This document shows, in pieces, positions 26,648-36,434 of a DNA stretch of 64,000 nucleotides; within the stretch, counting starts at the first letter, position 1; every line of letters starts with the position of its first letter. The DNA comes from Leisingera aquimarina DSM 24565 (GTDB taxonomy: Bacteria > Pseudomonadota > Alphaproteobacteria > Rhodobacterales > Rhodobacteraceae). The notes beneath the pieces are model-generated. The model had not been told where the DNA came from, did not search any database, and was given only the letters and a program-made list of their open reading frames with translations. The stretch is from NCBI RefSeq assembly GCF_000473165.1, contig NZ_KI421504.1, forward strand, positions 3,510,094 to 3,574,093, given 5' to 3'. A program made the position numbers and the translations under genes.

Positions 26648-28453
26648 TCAACGGTTTGCCTTGACCCTTACATAGGAACCAGGCGCAGGCATCAAAGAGG
26701 GGTAGCCCGAATCCCCGGCTTCACGGGCCGGAACCTGCTTGCCGGACCGCTTCTTCAGCCACTCATTCCAACGCGGCCACCAGGAGCCTTCGTGGTATTC
26801 CGCACCTTCCATCCAGGCCTCGCTGTCGCCTTTCAGATCGGTATTGGTGTAGTGGCCGTATTTCTTCTTGCTGGGCGGGTTGACGATGCCCGCGATATGG
26901 CCGGACTCAGACACGATAAAGCTCTTGCTGCGCGATCCCATCTGCTGCACGCCGCGGTAACAGTCTTTCCAGCGGGCAATGTGGTCGGTCTCGCAGGTGA
27001 TCGACATCAGCGGCACATCCACATCCTTGATATGCAGCTTGTGCCCCATCAGCTCAAACCCGTCGCGAGCAAATTCATTGTTCTGGCATAGGCCCCGCAG
27101 ATACTGCACCGCCATCCGGCCCGGCAGGTTGGCGCCATCGCCGTTCCAATAGAGCAGATCAAAGGCGGGCGGGGTCTCGCCCATCATGTAGCTTTTGACG
27201 GCGGGGCCATAAATCAGATCCTTGGAGCGCAAGAATGACATGGTCCGCGCAATCACCCAGGAGCGCAGCAGCCCCTCCTCTTCCACCTGCGCCTCGATCC
27301 CGTCGACAAAATCGTTCTGCAAGAACGGCGTGAATTCACCCTGATCGCCGAAATCGGTAAGCGTGGTAAAAAAGGTTGCCGATTTTACCGAAGTGTCGCC
27401 ACGCTGCTTCAACAGCGACAATGTCAGGCTCAGCGTGCTGCCGGCAATGCAATAGCCCACCGCGTTCACCTGCTTGACCTTGCAGATATCCTTGACCGTC
27501 TCAATCGCGGTCAGGAAACCCTCCTGCATATAGTCTTCCATTCCCACGTCTGCATGGCTGGCATCGGCGTTGACCCAGGAGACGACAAACAGGGTATAGC
27601 CCTGCTCGGTCACCCATTTGATCAGGCTGTTCTGCGCCTTCAGGTCGAGGATATAGAACTTGTTGATCCAGGGCGGAAACAGCACGATGGGGGTCTCATG
27701 CACGGTTTCCGTCGCGGGTTTGTACTGGATCAGTTCCATCATCCGGTTGCGGTAAACCACATCGCCGGGCGTGGTCGCGATGTTGCCGCCCAGCTCAAAG
27801 GCGCTCTCATCCGCCAGCCGCACCACCAGTTCGCCATTGTTGGCCTCCAGATCGGTGACCAGGTTCTCCAGCCCGTCGATCAGCGACTGGCCTTCGGTCG
27901 CAACAGCCTTTTCCAGCGCATCCGGATTTGTGGGCAGAAAATTGGTCGGCGACATCATCTCGATGATCTGGTCGGCGAAATACGTCAGCCGCTGCTTGTC
28001 CTTGCCGTCCAGCTCGCTCGCATCCTGCACCGCTTTGCGGATCGCATCGGCGTTGGTCATGTACTGCTGCTTCACAAAGTGGAAATACGGGCTGCTCTCC
28101 CACAAAGGATTCGAAAACCGGCGGTCCTTGGCGCCGCCGCCGTCATCTGCGCTGCCCATCTGTCCGGCCAGAGTCTTTTGCGCTTCGGCGAAATTCAGAA
28201 CCGATTTGCTCCAGTATTCGACCTGCTGCTCCAGGATCTTGGCAGGGTTTTGCATCGCTTCCGTCCAATAGGCGGTTGCTGCACGCGCATAAAGCTCTTG
28301 ATTCGGACCGTCCAAAGCTGCGTTGTGCGGGGTCTTCCGGGACATGACATCGGCCAGACGCTTGCTCAACTCCTCAACACGGTTCATGTTTTCCTTAAGC
28401 TTTTCAATGCTCTCAGAATTGGCCGCTGCGGATAATTCGTCACTAGTTGTCAT
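26648..28453 (-). CDS. phaC: Class I polyhydroxyalkanoate synthase
   Basis: A 601-residue PHA synthase that polymerises 3-hydroxyacyl-CoA on the granule surface. The lipase-like box holds the catalytic cysteine in AVGYCIAGSTL (about residue 330). The catalytic aspartate and histidine fall in later segments, including the C-terminal ESGHIAGIVNPPSKKKYG. PPWINKFYILDLKAQNSL is the typical strand before the active site. The length is that of class I enzymes that need no PhaE or PhaR subunit. It is divergent from the depolymerase gene and preceded by a PhaR-type palindrome. Confidence 0.96.
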   Translation of the reverse strand: MTTSDELSAAANSESIEKLKENMNRVEELSKRLADVMSRKTPHNAALDGPNQELYARAATAYWTEAMQNPAKILEQQVEYWSKSVLNFAEAQKTLAGQMGSADDGGGAKDRRFSNPLWESSPYFHFVKQQYMTNADAIRKAVQDASELDGKDKQRLTYFADQIIEMMSPTNFLPTNPDALEKAVATEGQSLIDGLENLVTDLEANNGELVVRLADESAFELGGNIATTPGDVVYRNRMMELIQYKPATETVHETPIVLFPPWINKFYILDLKAQNSLIKWVTEQGYTLFVVSWVNADASHADVGMEDYMQEGFLTAIETVKDICKVKQVNAVGYCIAGSTLSLTLSLLKQRGDTSVKSATFFTTLTDFGDQGEFTPFLQNDFVDGIEAQVEEEGLLRSWVIARTMSFLRSKDLIYGPAVKSYMMGETPPAFDLLYWNGDGANLPGRMAVQYLRGLCQNNEFARDGFELMGHKLHIKDVDVPLMSITCETDHIARWKDCYRGVQQMGSRSKSFIVSESGHIAGIVNPPSKKKYGHYTNTDLKGDSEAWMEGAEYHEGSWWPRWNEWLKKRSGKQVPAREAGDSGYPSLMPAPGSYVRVKANR

Positions 28454-28477
28454 ATAAATGAATCCCTCATAGGCTTT

Positions 28478-28488
28478 CTGCTATGCAG
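28478..28488. promoter_or_regulatory. Candidate PhaR operator CTGC-TAT-GCAG between phaC and phaZ
   Basis: It lies in the 133-base divergent region, 25 bases upstream of the phaC start. It is an exact match to CTGC-N3-GCAG. A further CTGC half site follows at 28498. Confidence 0.65.
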
Positions 28489-28586
28489 AATACTCTTCTG
28501 CATTTTTCAGGGCAAAGCGGCGATTGGTCCAATGTTCCGGATTTGATGGTCCGATGACGCAGGGGCAGAGCCCGAAGGAGACACGC

Positions 28587-29861
28587 ATGCGATACATGAT
28601 GACCTACGATCTGATGGAGACCGTCCGGAACACCAACCAATGGTTGGGCGCCACCGCCCTCTCCATGGCATCTTACCCGGTCTTCTCCGCCTTGCCAAAC
28701 CCTGCGCTCAGCTGGATGGCCGCCTGGGGTGAAGTGACGGAACGTACTTACCAGCGGATGGTGGTGAAACCTGATTGGGGTATCCGCACTTTCACCTGCG
28801 AAGACGGCAAGGACCATCTGGTGGATATCGACACTGTGGTCGAACGTCCGTTTGGCGATCTGCTCCATTTCAAAGTCAACGGGCGCGAGGAACAGCCGCG
28901 CAAGGTGTTGCTGGTTGCCCCGATGTCCGGCCATTACGCCACCCTCCTGCGCTCCACTGTCAAAAGCTTGATCGTCAATTGTGAAGTCTACGTGACGGAC
29001 TGGCATAACGCCCGCGACATTCCTGTTTCCGCTGGGAAATTCGACGTCGAGGACTACACGCTTTACCTGGTCGACTTTATGCGCGAAATGGGCCCTGACA
29101 CGCATGTTGTCGCGGTCTGCCAGCCGGTGCCACTGACCCTGGCCGCCACCGCCTATCTGGCCGAACAGGACCCCAAGGCGCAGCCTTCCTCGCTGACCCT
29201 GATCGGCGGCCCGGTGGATCCGGATGCCACCCCGACCGAGGTCACGGATTTCGGCCGCCGCGTCACCATGGGCCAGCTGGAAGAAACCATGATCCAGCGC
29301 GTCGGTTACAAATACAAAGGCGTGGGGCGCAAGGTCTACCCTGGCTTGTTACAGCTTTCCTCTTTCATGTCGATGAACGGCGAGCGCCATTCCAAGGCCT
29401 TCATGGATCAGATCCAGCGTGTTTCCCGCGGGGAGGCTTCGGATCATGACGCCCACAACCGTTTCTACGACGAATACCTTGCCGTCATGGACATGACGGC
29501 CGAATTCTACCTGTCCACTGTCGAACGTGTTTTCAAACGGCGCGAAATCGCCCGCAACGAATTCACAGTGAACGGCCACAAGGTTGATATTGGCAAGATC
29601 ACCAATGTGGCGGTGAAAACTGTCGAAGGCGCCAAAGATGATATCTCTGCCCCCGGCCAATGCGTCGCGGCGCTGGATCTTTGCACCGGCCTGCCTGAAA
29701 ACATGAAGGCCAGCCATCTGGAGCCAGGTGCCGGCCACTATGGCATCTTTGCCGGCCGCAGCTGGCGTGACAACATCCGCCCGCTGGTGATTGATTTCAT
29801 GAACGCCAACAGCCGCCGCAAACCGGCCCGCAAGCCTGCCAACAAAAACACGGCTGCCTGA
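28587..29861 (+). CDS. phaZ: Intracellular polyhydroxyalkanoate depolymerase
   Basis: A 424-residue intracellular PHA depolymerase that releases 3-hydroxybutyrate from native granules. The characteristic nucleophile motif, a cysteine rather than serine, is seen in HVVAVCQPVPLTLAA (about residue 178), and YHDHxx-type C-terminal residues lie in EPGAGHYGIFAGRSWRDNI. The start at MRYMMTYDLMETVRNTNQW is supported by GAAGGAGA seven bases upstream. It is divergent from phaC and probably shares PhaR control. A DUF6151 gene follows after four bases. Confidence 0.94.
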   Translation: MRYMMTYDLMETVRNTNQWLGATALSMASYPVFSALPNPALSWMAAWGEVTERTYQRMVVKPDWGIRTFTCEDGKDHLVDIDTVVERPFGDLLHFKVNGREEQPRKVLLVAPMSGHYATLLRSTVKSLIVNCEVYVTDWHNARDIPVSAGKFDVEDYTLYLVDFMREMGPDTHVVAVCQPVPLTLAATAYLAEQDPKAQPSSLTLIGGPVDPDATPTEVTDFGRRVTMGQLEETMIQRVGYKYKGVGRKVYPGLLQLSSFMSMNGERHSKAFMDQIQRVSRGEASDHDAHNRFYDEYLAVMDMTAEFYLSTVERVFKRREIARNEFTVNGHKVDIGKITNVAVKTVEGAKDDISAPGQCVAALDLCTGLPENMKASHLEPGAGHYGIFAGRSWRDNIRPLVIDFMNANSRRKPARKPANKNTAA

Positions 29862-29865
29862 CCGC

Positions 29866-30438
29866 ATGGGCGGCGGGCTGGCTTTTTCCTGCAACTGCGG
29901 GACCTTGCGCGGTGAAGTTTCCGCGCAAGGCATCAAGGGCGGCACCCGTGTTGTCTGCTATTGCGCCGACTGCCGCGCCAATGAACTGTACCACGGCCAG
30001 CCCGACCCAGCGCCGGATCCGGTGGACCTGTTCCAGCTGGCGCCGGACAGCATCTCCATCAGCCAAGGCGCCGCGCATCTGAAAGCCTTGCGCTTTGGCC
30101 CTCGCGGGCCGTTGCGCTGGTACGCATCCTGCTGCGGCACGCCACTTGCAAACACGCTGGCCAAGCCCACGCTGCCCTTTGCCGGGATACGCTCAGACGT
30201 GTTCAAAGATAAATCCGCGCTTGGCAAAATCCGCGCCAAGGCTTTCCTCCCGGTTACAGGCAAACAGTCCCGGACCAAGGGTGGCGGGGTGATGGCCTGG
30301 GGCATCCTCAGCCGGATGATCACGTCGCGCCTGTCCGGCCGCTGGAGGGAAACGCCGTTCTTCGCCACGCAAACCGGCAAACCGGTGGCCGAGCCCGAAT
30401 TGCTCAGCAAAGACCAGCGCGCAAAACTCTCCCCTTAG
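29866..30438 (+). CDS. DUF6151/GFA-like zinc-binding protein
   Basis: A 190-residue protein with paired cysteines placed as in the glutathione-dependent formaldehyde-activating (GFA/Mss4-like) fold: FSCNCGTLRG near the start, VVCYCADCRANELYHG near residue 40 and YASCCGTPLANT near residue 85. These ligands should bind one zinc. It begins four bases after phaZ, so it is probably in the same transcript, and its end overlaps the convergent hydrolase gene by four bases. No enzyme activity is established for this subgroup. Confidence 0.75.
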   Translation: MGGGLAFSCNCGTLRGEVSAQGIKGGTRVVCYCADCRANELYHGQPDPAPDPVDLFQLAPDSISISQGAAHLKALRFGPRGPLRWYASCCGTPLANTLAKPTLPFAGIRSDVFKDKSALGKIRAKAFLPVTGKQSRTKGGGVMAWGILSRMITSRLSGRWRETPFFATQTGKPVAEPELLSKDQRAKLSP

Positions 30439-31160
30439 GACACAGGCACGGCCAGCCAGTGCAGCAACGCCCGGTTGACAGCGTCGGGCTGTTCCAGCAC
30501 CGGCAAATGCCCAGCCTCAGGCACGATCTTCAGCCGCGCCTCCGGGATCAGCTGCGCCAGCAGATCCAGTTTTGCTGGCGGCACAATCGTGTCGTGTTCT
30601 CCACCCAGAACCAGCGTAGGCACATGCGCCCGCCGCATCGTGGATTGCTGGTCCGGCCGCCGCTGAAGGGCACGCGCCTGCGCCACATACATCTCCGGCC
30701 CCAGTTCCAATCCCATCCGGCAGAACATGTTGTGAACTTCCAGCCGCAAAGGTCCGGGTGCGAATGCCTCCATTGGCATCGTCTCGCGCAGCACGTCTTC
30801 CAGCCGTCCGGCGCGGGCTGCAACAATCTGCGGCTCCCGATCGGCAGCCTGATCCGGCGTCTCGGCCAACGGGCTGGCTCCCATAATGCACAGCCGGCTG
30901 ATCCGGTCCGGTGCGCGGCGCAGCAGTTCCATCGCCAGGATCCCGCCCATCGACACACCTGCAAGGGAAAACCGCGGCGGCAGGTGGGCCAGCATCCGCG
31001 CGGCGATCTTTTCCACCGTGTCGCCGCCCGCCAGCGGCAGCACCATCACCGGCATACTGCCGGAAAAACTCCTGACCTGAGCGTCAAAAATCCGGCCGTC
31101 GCACATCATCCCCGGCAGCAGAACCAAAGGTTCGCGGCAAGGTTGCTGGTCATAAGGCAT
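30435..31160 (-). CDS. Alpha/beta hydrolase
   Basis: A 241-residue alpha/beta hydrolase. It has the nucleophile elbow SLAGVSMGGILAME (serine about residue 84), the oxyanion strand PLVLLPGMMCDGRIFDAQV, the acid in LVLGGEHDTIVPP and the catalytic histidine in PEAGHLPVLEQPDAV. The start at MPYDQQPCREP has AGGGCAGG directly upstream; a longer frame to 31199 lacks one. The substrate is unknown (esterase/lactonase-like). It is convergent with the DUF6151 gene. Confidence 0.85.
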   Translation of the reverse strand: MPYDQQPCREPLVLLPGMMCDGRIFDAQVRSFSGSMPVMVLPLAGGDTVEKIAARMLAHLPPRFSLAGVSMGGILAMELLRRAPDRISRLCIMGASPLAETPDQAADREPQIVAARAGRLEDVLRETMPMEAFAPGPLRLEVHNMFCRMGLELGPEMYVAQARALQRRPDQQSTMRRAHVPTLVLGGEHDTIVPPAKLDLLAQLIPEARLKIVPEAGHLPVLEQPDAVNRALLHWLAVPVS

Positions 31161-31282
31161 ATCCTGCCCTCGCGGTTTGCCTTCCACCCGATGCTTCAAC
31201 TCTGCGGAGAACAGCCCCTGGGATCAAGGAAAACCTCTCCGCGGCAGGGATTTAGAAAGCTGCTGCCGCTGCTGTGCCACGC

Positions 31283-31711
31283 CTAGTAGCCGTTCCAGCG
31301 GAACGCGCCATTCTCCGCCAAGGGGGCCAAGGGGTTAAAGGCAATCTCCCATATATGCCCGTCCGGGCTGCGGAAATAGCCGTGGTGCCCGCCCCAGAAC
31401 ACATCCTGCGCAGGCTTCAGAACCTTCGCGCCAGCTGCCTCAGCTGCCGCCAGCAGCACAGCCACTTCTTCCTTGCTGCGGGTGTTGTGGCTCAGCGTCA
31501 TCGCACCGGTGCCCAATTCTGCTTCCGAAAGACCGGTTTCCGCTGCCAACGCTGCCAGCGGATACAGCCCCAAGGTCTGCGAGATCAGATCAAAGGCAAT
31601 CACCCCGTCCGGACTTTCTGCACGCTGCCAGCCCAAAGCTTCATAAAAGGCAGCTGCTTTGGCCATATCCGGCACGCCCAGCGTAATCAGGCTCACCCTC
31701 TGTTCCATCAT
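31283..31711 (-). CDS. VOC family (glyoxalase/bleomycin resistance fold) protein
   Basis: A 142-residue vicinal-oxygen-chelate protein. It has VSLITLGVPDMAKAAAFYEALGWQ at the N-terminus and GHHGYFRSPDGHIWEIAFNP at the C-terminus, with the usual His/Glu metal-ligand positions only partly kept. It may bind a small hydrophobic ligand or act as a dioxygenase-like enzyme; the substrate cannot be read. It lies in a run of minus-strand genes between two hydrolases. Confidence 0.82.
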   Translation of the reverse strand: MMEQRVSLITLGVPDMAKAAAFYEALGWQRAESPDGVIAFDLISQTLGLYPLAALAAETGLSEAELGTGAMTLSHNTRSKEEVAVLLAAAEAAGAKVLKPAQDVFWGGHHGYFRSPDGHIWEIAFNPLAPLAENGAFRWNGY

Positions 31712-31790
31712 TCAATCCTTTGCACTTTCAACCACTCTGCTATGTCCGCTGCGCCAGCCGCCAGGCCGCCCCAGGGCGAGAACCGCCGCA

Positions 31791-32540
31791 TCAGGTGCCG
31801 CCCAGAACGTCCAGAACCGCGTCTTCCATCATCTTCAAGCAAGCCTCGTCCGAGAACCGGTGATCGGCATCTTTCACCAGGTTGAGCCGCATGTCCGGAC
31901 AGGTCGCGTGATCCACCAGCCGCAGCGCGGTTTCCGTTGATACAGCCGTATCCGCGGTCCCCTGCAGGCAGCGGACTTTGAAGGGCAGGAACAGCGGCGT
32001 GCGCAGGACCAGCCGTTTGCGGCCATCCTCGATCATCCGCTTGGAGATATGATAGGGTTCCATGTAGTCACTGGGCAGTTCCACATAGCCGCGGCTGTCC
32101 AGCTCGGCCTTCTGCGCATCCGAGAAATTGGCCCAGTACCCGTCCTCGGTGAAATCCGGCGCCGCAGCGATGGTCACCAAACCCTTGATCCGCTCGGGCA
32201 TTTCGCGCGCCAGCAGCAACGCCTGCCAACCGCCCATAGACGACCCGACAGGGATAATCTCCCCCTCGGTCAGATGCGCCACCGCCTCCAGCGTGTCCTC
32301 GTGCCAATCGCCTATGCAGCCTTCCTCAAACGTGCCCGAGCTTTCGCCGTGGCCGGAGTAATCGAACCGCAGAAAGGCCAGCCCGCGCGCCTTGGCCCAT
32401 GCCTCCAGATGTACCGCCTTGGTGCCCTCCATATCGGATTTCAGGCCGCCCAGGAACACCACGCACGGCCCCTGCCCCTCACTCTTGTGATATGCAATCC
32501 GGCGGCCCTGGGCGGTGTCGAGAAAAGATGTGGCGGGCAT
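31791..32540 (-). CDS. Alpha/beta hydrolase
   Basis: A 249-residue hydrolase of the BAAT/acyl-CoA thioesterase-like alpha/beta class. It has CVVFLGGLKSDMEGTKA, the strand LAFLRFDYSGHGESSG, nucleophile elbow PVGSSMGGWQALL (serine about residue 100) and a C-terminal DADHRFSDEACLKMM with the catalytic histidine. The start at MPATSFLDTAQG is the point where family similarity begins; an open frame continues upstream to 33173 but overlaps the divergent DUF4105 gene. The substrate is unknown. Confidence 0.86.
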   Translation of the reverse strand: MPATSFLDTAQGRRIAYHKSEGQGPCVVFLGGLKSDMEGTKAVHLEAWAKARGLAFLRFDYSGHGESSGTFEEGCIGDWHEDTLEAVAHLTEGEIIPVGSSMGGWQALLLAREMPERIKGLVTIAAAPDFTEDGYWANFSDAQKAELDSRGYVELPSDYMEPYHISKRMIEDGRKRLVLRTPLFLPFKVRCLQGTADTAVSTETALRLVDHATCPDMRLNLVKDADHRFSDEACLKMMEDAVLDVLGGT

Positions 32541-32672
32541 GTCGTTGGTCTCCTGTCCTTTTCCCCAAGATGTGGCATGGCAGCGCCTGCCCCGCAAGCG
32601 CCGGCACTCCCTGCTTGCAAGCCCCCCGCCTGCCTCCTTATGGTCCGCGAAAATTTTCAAGGGACCTTGGGC

Positions 32673-33680
32673 ATGTTCAGACTCATCAAGGGCATTGTGA
32701 TCGCCACCGCCATCCTGGCCGTGGCACTGGCCACCGCCTGGGCCGCCCTGGCGTTGTGGTACCGGCTGCCCTTTGGCACGGTACCGCGCGGCCTGCTGGC
32801 AGGCGGGTTTGCCTTCCTGGGCGTCACCGTTATTGCCGGCCTGTTCCGCAGGCGTGCCGCGCGCGCGCTGACCACATTCACGCTGGCACTGGCCGCAGTG
32901 ATCCTGTGGTGGTCCACCCTCACACCGCCGGACGCGCGCAACTGGGCCCCTGACGTGGCCCGCCAGGTCACCGGCCAGATAGAGGGCGACACTCTCACGC
33001 TCACCGATGTGCGCAATTTCGCCTGGCAATCCCCTGAAGACTTCAGCGAAAGCTGGGAGACCCGCAGCTATGACCTGACCACGCTCGACACTGTGGATCT
33101 GTTCATGTCCTATTGGGCCGGCCCGCAAATGGCCCATATGATCGTCAGCTTCGGCTTTAAAAACGGCGAACACATAGCCTGGTCGGTCGAGGTGCGGCGC
33201 CAGCTCGGCGGCGGCTTCTCACCCATTGCCGACCTGTTCAAATCCAACACTCTGGTGATCCTTGCCGCCGATGAACGCGACGTGGTTGGCACCCGCACCA
33301 ATGCCCGCGGCGAGAACGTGCAGCTGTTCCGCATTGACGTCAGCCCCGAGACCGCCCGCACCTTGCTGATGCAATATGTTGATGCGGCCAACAGCCTCGC
33401 CGCCCGGCCGCAGTGGTATAATTCACTCACCACCAATTGCACCACCGTGGTGATGACAATGATCCGCGCCTTTGCAGACGAAGTCCCGCTGGACTGGCGA
33501 GTGCTGGCAAACGGCTATCTGCCGGATTATGCATGGGAACGGGGCGTGCTGGACCAGACCCGCACGGTCGAAAAACTGCGTGCCCTAGGAAGCATCACAG
33601 CAATTGCCCAGGCCCACGGCGTGACCCCGGATTATTCCCAAATGATCCGCCAAGGCATCCCCGCTTTCGTATCGAATTGA
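32673..33680 (+). CDS. DUF4105 domain membrane protein
   Basis: A 335-residue protein. Three N-terminal hydrophobic segments (about residues 5-28, 38-58 and 66-84) are followed by a periplasmic DUF4105 (Lnb N-terminal-like) domain with VRNFAWQSPEDFSESWETRSYDL, AHMIVSFGFKNGEHIAWSVEVRR and the conserved cysteine-containing YNSLTTNCTTVVMTMIR. The family is thought to be papain-like/NlpC-like, with this Cys and the upstream His as candidate catalytic residues (inference). It is divergent from the hydrolase gene and followed by a repeat and terminator. Confidence 0.83.
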   Translation: MFRLIKGIVIATAILAVALATAWAALALWYRLPFGTVPRGLLAGGFAFLGVTVIAGLFRRRAARALTTFTLALAAVILWWSTLTPPDARNWAPDVARQVTGQIEGDTLTLTDVRNFAWQSPEDFSESWETRSYDLTTLDTVDLFMSYWAGPQMAHMIVSFGFKNGEHIAWSVEVRRQLGGGFSPIADLFKSNTLVILAADERDVVGTRTNARGENVQLFRIDVSPETARTLLMQYVDAANSLAARPQWYNSLTTNCTTVVMTMIRAFADEVPLDWRVLANGYLPDYAWERGVLDQTRTVEKLRALGSITAIAQAHGVTPDYSQMIRQGIPAFVSN

Positions 33681-33684
33681 TCCA

Positions 33685-33708
33685 GCTTCTTTCTGGTTTA
33701 AAATACTC
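33685..33708 (-). repeat. Intergenic repeat, copy D
   Basis: On the minus strand reads GAGTATTT, TAA, ACCAGAAAGAAGC. It starts five bases after the DUF4105 stop codon, directly before a terminator hairpin. Confidence 0.75.
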
Positions 33709-33716
33709 CGGGGAGC

Positions 33717-33742
33717 GCGAGGGGCCAGCCCCTCGCCCGTTT
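33717..33742 (+). terminator. Terminator after the DUF4105 gene
   Basis: GCGAGGGGC-CA-GCCCCTCGC (33717-33736) is followed by CCGTTTTC. It lies just beyond repeat copy D. Confidence 0.7.
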
Positions 33743-33817
33743 TCTGTTTGCAATCGGGTTCAGTGAACACCTGCTGGCCCCGTTGCGAACCTGTTCACGA
33801 ATCTTTTTCGGCCCCTG

Positions 33818-34066
33818 TTACAAAACTCCGGCAGTTTGGCTGCCGTAGTCTTTCTGAGTGCTCAAGCGCCCCAGCAAATCCTGTATCCGGGTCAATGCCT
33901 CACCTGTCAGCCGTGCCTTCTCCCGGCTCGGCCCGCCTTCGACATGTGCGCAATGTTCATAGGACAGACGGCGTTGCGACAGGATTTCCCTGGACTGGCA
34001 CAGCGCGGTTTCAATCAGGTCCACATCTTCAACCGTCAGATCAAAGTTCGGGTTCGGGCGGGTCAT
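33818..34066 (-). CDS. Small hypothetical protein
   Basis: An 82-residue soluble protein (MTRPNPNFDLTVEDVDLIET at the N-terminus) rich in helix-forming and acidic residues. The pattern VDLIETALCQSREILSQRR, followed by LTRIQDLLGRL, suggests a short helical hairpin. An AGGAG site lies six bases before the ATG, which decides this start over the longer frame. It lies on the opposite strand from thrS, with 280 bases between. Function not recognised. Confidence 0.65.
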   Translation of the reverse strand: MTRPNPNFDLTVEDVDLIETALCQSREILSQRRLSYEHCAHVEGGPSREKARLTGEALTRIQDLLGRLSTQKDYGSQTAGVL

Positions 34067-34172
34067 CGGAACACTCCTGGTATGTCCATTGGGCCTAAGG
34101 TTTCGGCAACACTGCCCCGGGCCCGGCTTCATAGCAACAGTTTTTTTGTTATTTTTCAATTGCTTACCTGTA

Positions 34173-34184
34173 TACATATATGTA
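34173..34184. promoter_or_regulatory. AT-rich palindrome TACATATATGTA in the thrS upstream region
   Basis: A perfect 12-base palindrome in a low-GC patch between the small hypothetical gene and thrS. TTGCTT (34160-34165) with TACAAC 17 bases on could form a weak sigma-70 promoter overlapping it. No T-box or other riboswitch fold was recognised. Confidence 0.35.
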
Positions 34185-34346
34185 CAACCGCATGCATTGG
34201 CACACAAAGGAATTTTCCAGGGCAATAACAGACACATGCAAACCCGTCTTGACTTGACCCCGCTTTGACCGCAAAACGCGCGCACCAAACACATACCCGC
34301 AACCGGGCGTTCTGTGGGCGCCAAACCGACGAGGAGCAGCCAGACA

Positions 34347-36293
34347 ATGGCCCAAATCTCTCTCACCTTCCCCGATGGCAATGCACGTTCCTATGACGCA
34401 GGCGTAACCCCTGCGCAGGTGGCCTCCAGCATTTCCACCTCGCTGGCCAAAAAGGCCATCTCCGCCACCGTCGACGGTCGGCACTGGGACCTGCAGTGGC
34501 CGATTGATGCAGATGCGACCATCGCCATCCACACCATGAAGGACGAGGTTCAGGCCAATGAGCTGATCCGCCACGATCTGGCGCACGTCATGGCGCGCGC
34601 GGTGCAGGAAATCTGGCCCGACACCAAGGTCACCATCGGCCCGGTCATTGAAAACGGCTGGTATTACGACTTCGACCGCGTGGAACCCTTCACCCCCGAA
34701 GACCTCGGCGCCATCGAAAAGAAGATGAAGGAGATCATCAACAAGCGTGATGAGGTCCGCACCGAAGTCTGGGAACGCGACCGCGCGATCCAGCATTACA
34801 CCGACCTTGGCGAACCCTATAAGGTCGAGCTGATCGAGAGCATCCCCGGCGACGAGCCGCTGCGCATGTACTGGCATGGCGGCTGGCAGGATCTCTGCCG
34901 CGGCCCGCACCTGCAGCACACCGGCCAGCTGCCGGGCGATGCGTTCAAACTGATGTCGATCGCCGGCGCTTACTGGCGCGGCGACAGCTCCCGCGCCATG
35001 CTGCAACGGATCTACGGCGTTGCCTTCACCGGCAAGGAAAAGCTCAAAGCCCACCTGCACATGCTGGAAGAAGCCGCCAAACGCGACCACCGCAAACTGG
35101 GCCGCGAGATGGACCTCTTTCACATGCAGGAAGAGGCCCCCGGTCAGATCTTCTGGCATCCGAACGGCTGGACCATCTACACCCAGCTGCAGGACTACAT
35201 GCGCCGCAAACAGCGCGCCGACGGCTATGTCGAGGTCAACACTCCGCAGGTGGTCGACCGCAAACTGTGGGAAGCTTCGGGCCACTGGGACAAGTATCAG
35301 GAGCACATGTTCATCGTCGAAGTGGACGAGGAGCACGCGCGCGAGAAAACCATCAACGCGCTGAAGCCGATGAACTGCCCCTGCCACGTGCAGGTCTATA
35401 ATCAGGGCCTGAAATCCTACCGCGACTTGCCGCTGCGGATGGCCGAATTCGGCTCCTGCAACCGCTATGAGCCTTCGGGCGCGCTGCACGGCATCATGCG
35501 GGTGCGCGGCTTCACCCAGGATGACGCGCATATCTTCTGCACCGAAGAGCAGATCGAAGCGGAATGCGCCAAGTTCATCGATTTTCTGTCGTCGGTCTAC
35601 AAGGACCTGGGGTTCGTGGAATTCGAAATCATGTTCGCCACCCGCCCGGAAAAGCGGGTCGGTTCCGAAGAAAGCTGGGATCACGTCGAGGCGGCGCTGG
35701 AAAACGCCATCAAGAAAACCGGCAACGCCTATACGCTGGATCCCGGCGAAGGCGCGTTCTACGGACCCAAGCTGGACTTCAAACTGACCGATGCCATCGG
35801 CCGGGTATGGCAGTGCGGCACTTTTCAGGTGGACCCCAATCTGCCGGAACGCCTGAACGCCAATTACATCGGTGAAGATGGCTCCAAACACCGCCCCTAC
35901 ATGCTGCACCGCGCCTGCCTGGGCTCTTTTGAGCGCTTTATCGGCATCCTGATCGAAAGCCATGCCGGCAAGCTGCCGTTCTGGCTGGCGCCGCGCCAGG
36001 TTGTCGTCGCCTCGATCACCTCGGACGCGGATGATTATGTGCAGGAGGTTGTTGCCAATCTGCAAAAGGCCGGCGTGCGCGCCGAGGCCGACATCCGCAA
36101 CGAGAAGATCAACTACAAGGTCCGAGAGCATTCTGTGGGCAAAGTGCCGGTCATTCTCGCCGTCGGCCACCGCGAGGTGGAGGAACGCACGGTCTCGGTG
36201 CGCCGTCTTGGAGAAAAACAAACCAAGGTCGATACCCTGGAAAATGTTACAAAGGCGCTGGCGGTGGAAGCGACCCCGCCGGACCTTCTGTAA
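34347..36293 (+). CDS. thrS: Threonyl-tRNA synthetase
   Basis: A 648-residue class II synthetase. The order is TGS domain (residues 1-62), editing domain with HxxxH-type ligands ([17 protein letters not shown]), catalytic core with motif 2 ([19 protein letters not shown]), the zinc cysteine in MNCPCHV, motif 3 ([17 protein letters not shown]) and a C-terminal anticodon-binding domain ending in VEATPPDLL. The start [11 protein letters not shown] has GAGGAGCAG in front and matches the family; the GTG at 34314 does not. A terminator follows. Confidence 0.97.
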   Translation: MAQISLTFPDGNARSYDAGVTPAQVASSISTSLAKKAISATVDGRHWDLQWPIDADATIAIHTMKDEVQANELIRHDLAHVMARAVQEIWPDTKVTIGPVIENGWYYDFDRVEPFTPEDLGAIEKKMKEIINKRDEVRTEVWERDRAIQHYTDLGEPYKVELIESIPGDEPLRMYWHGGWQDLCRGPHLQHTGQLPGDAFKLMSIAGAYWRGDSSRAMLQRIYGVAFTGKEKLKAHLHMLEEAAKRDHRKLGREMDLFHMQEEAPGQIFWHPNGWTIYTQLQDYMRRKQRADGYVEVNTPQVVDRKLWEASGHWDKYQEHMFIVEVDEEHAREKTINALKPMNCPCHVQVYNQGLKSYRDLPLRMAEFGSCNRYEPSGALHGIMRVRGFTQDDAHIFCTEEQIEAECAKFIDFLSSVYKDLGFVEFEIMFATRPEKRVGSEESWDHVEAALENAIKKTGNAYTLDPGEGAFYGPKLDFKLTDAIGRVWQCGTFQVDPNLPERLNANYIGEDGSKHRPYMLHRACLGSFERFIGILIESHAGKLPFWLAPRQVVVASITSDADDYVQEVVANLQKAGVRAEADIRNEKINYKVREHSVGKVPVILAVGHREVEERTVSVRRLGEKQTKVDTLENVTKALAVEATPPDLL

Positions 36294-36316
36294 CATTTCT
36301 CTTCAAGATCAGCATC

Positions 36317-36343
36317 AACGGCCCCCATTCGGGGGCCGTTTTG
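36317..36343 (+). terminator. Rho-independent terminator after thrS
   Basis: AACGGCCCCC (36317-36326) pairs with GGGGGCCGTT (36331-36340) around ATTC and ends in a short T-run. Confidence 0.93.
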
Positions 36344-36434
36344 TTTCAAACACCGGCAAATAACACTGAAATCAGCTCTTTACCCGGCGTTCCGCGGTCA
36401 CATACGCTGACGCAGGCGTGAGACACGGGGTCGT

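Noticed and set aside
34164-36296. 710-codon minus-strand frame
   Set aside because: Antisense to thrS over its full length; typical mirror frame of a GC-rich gene.
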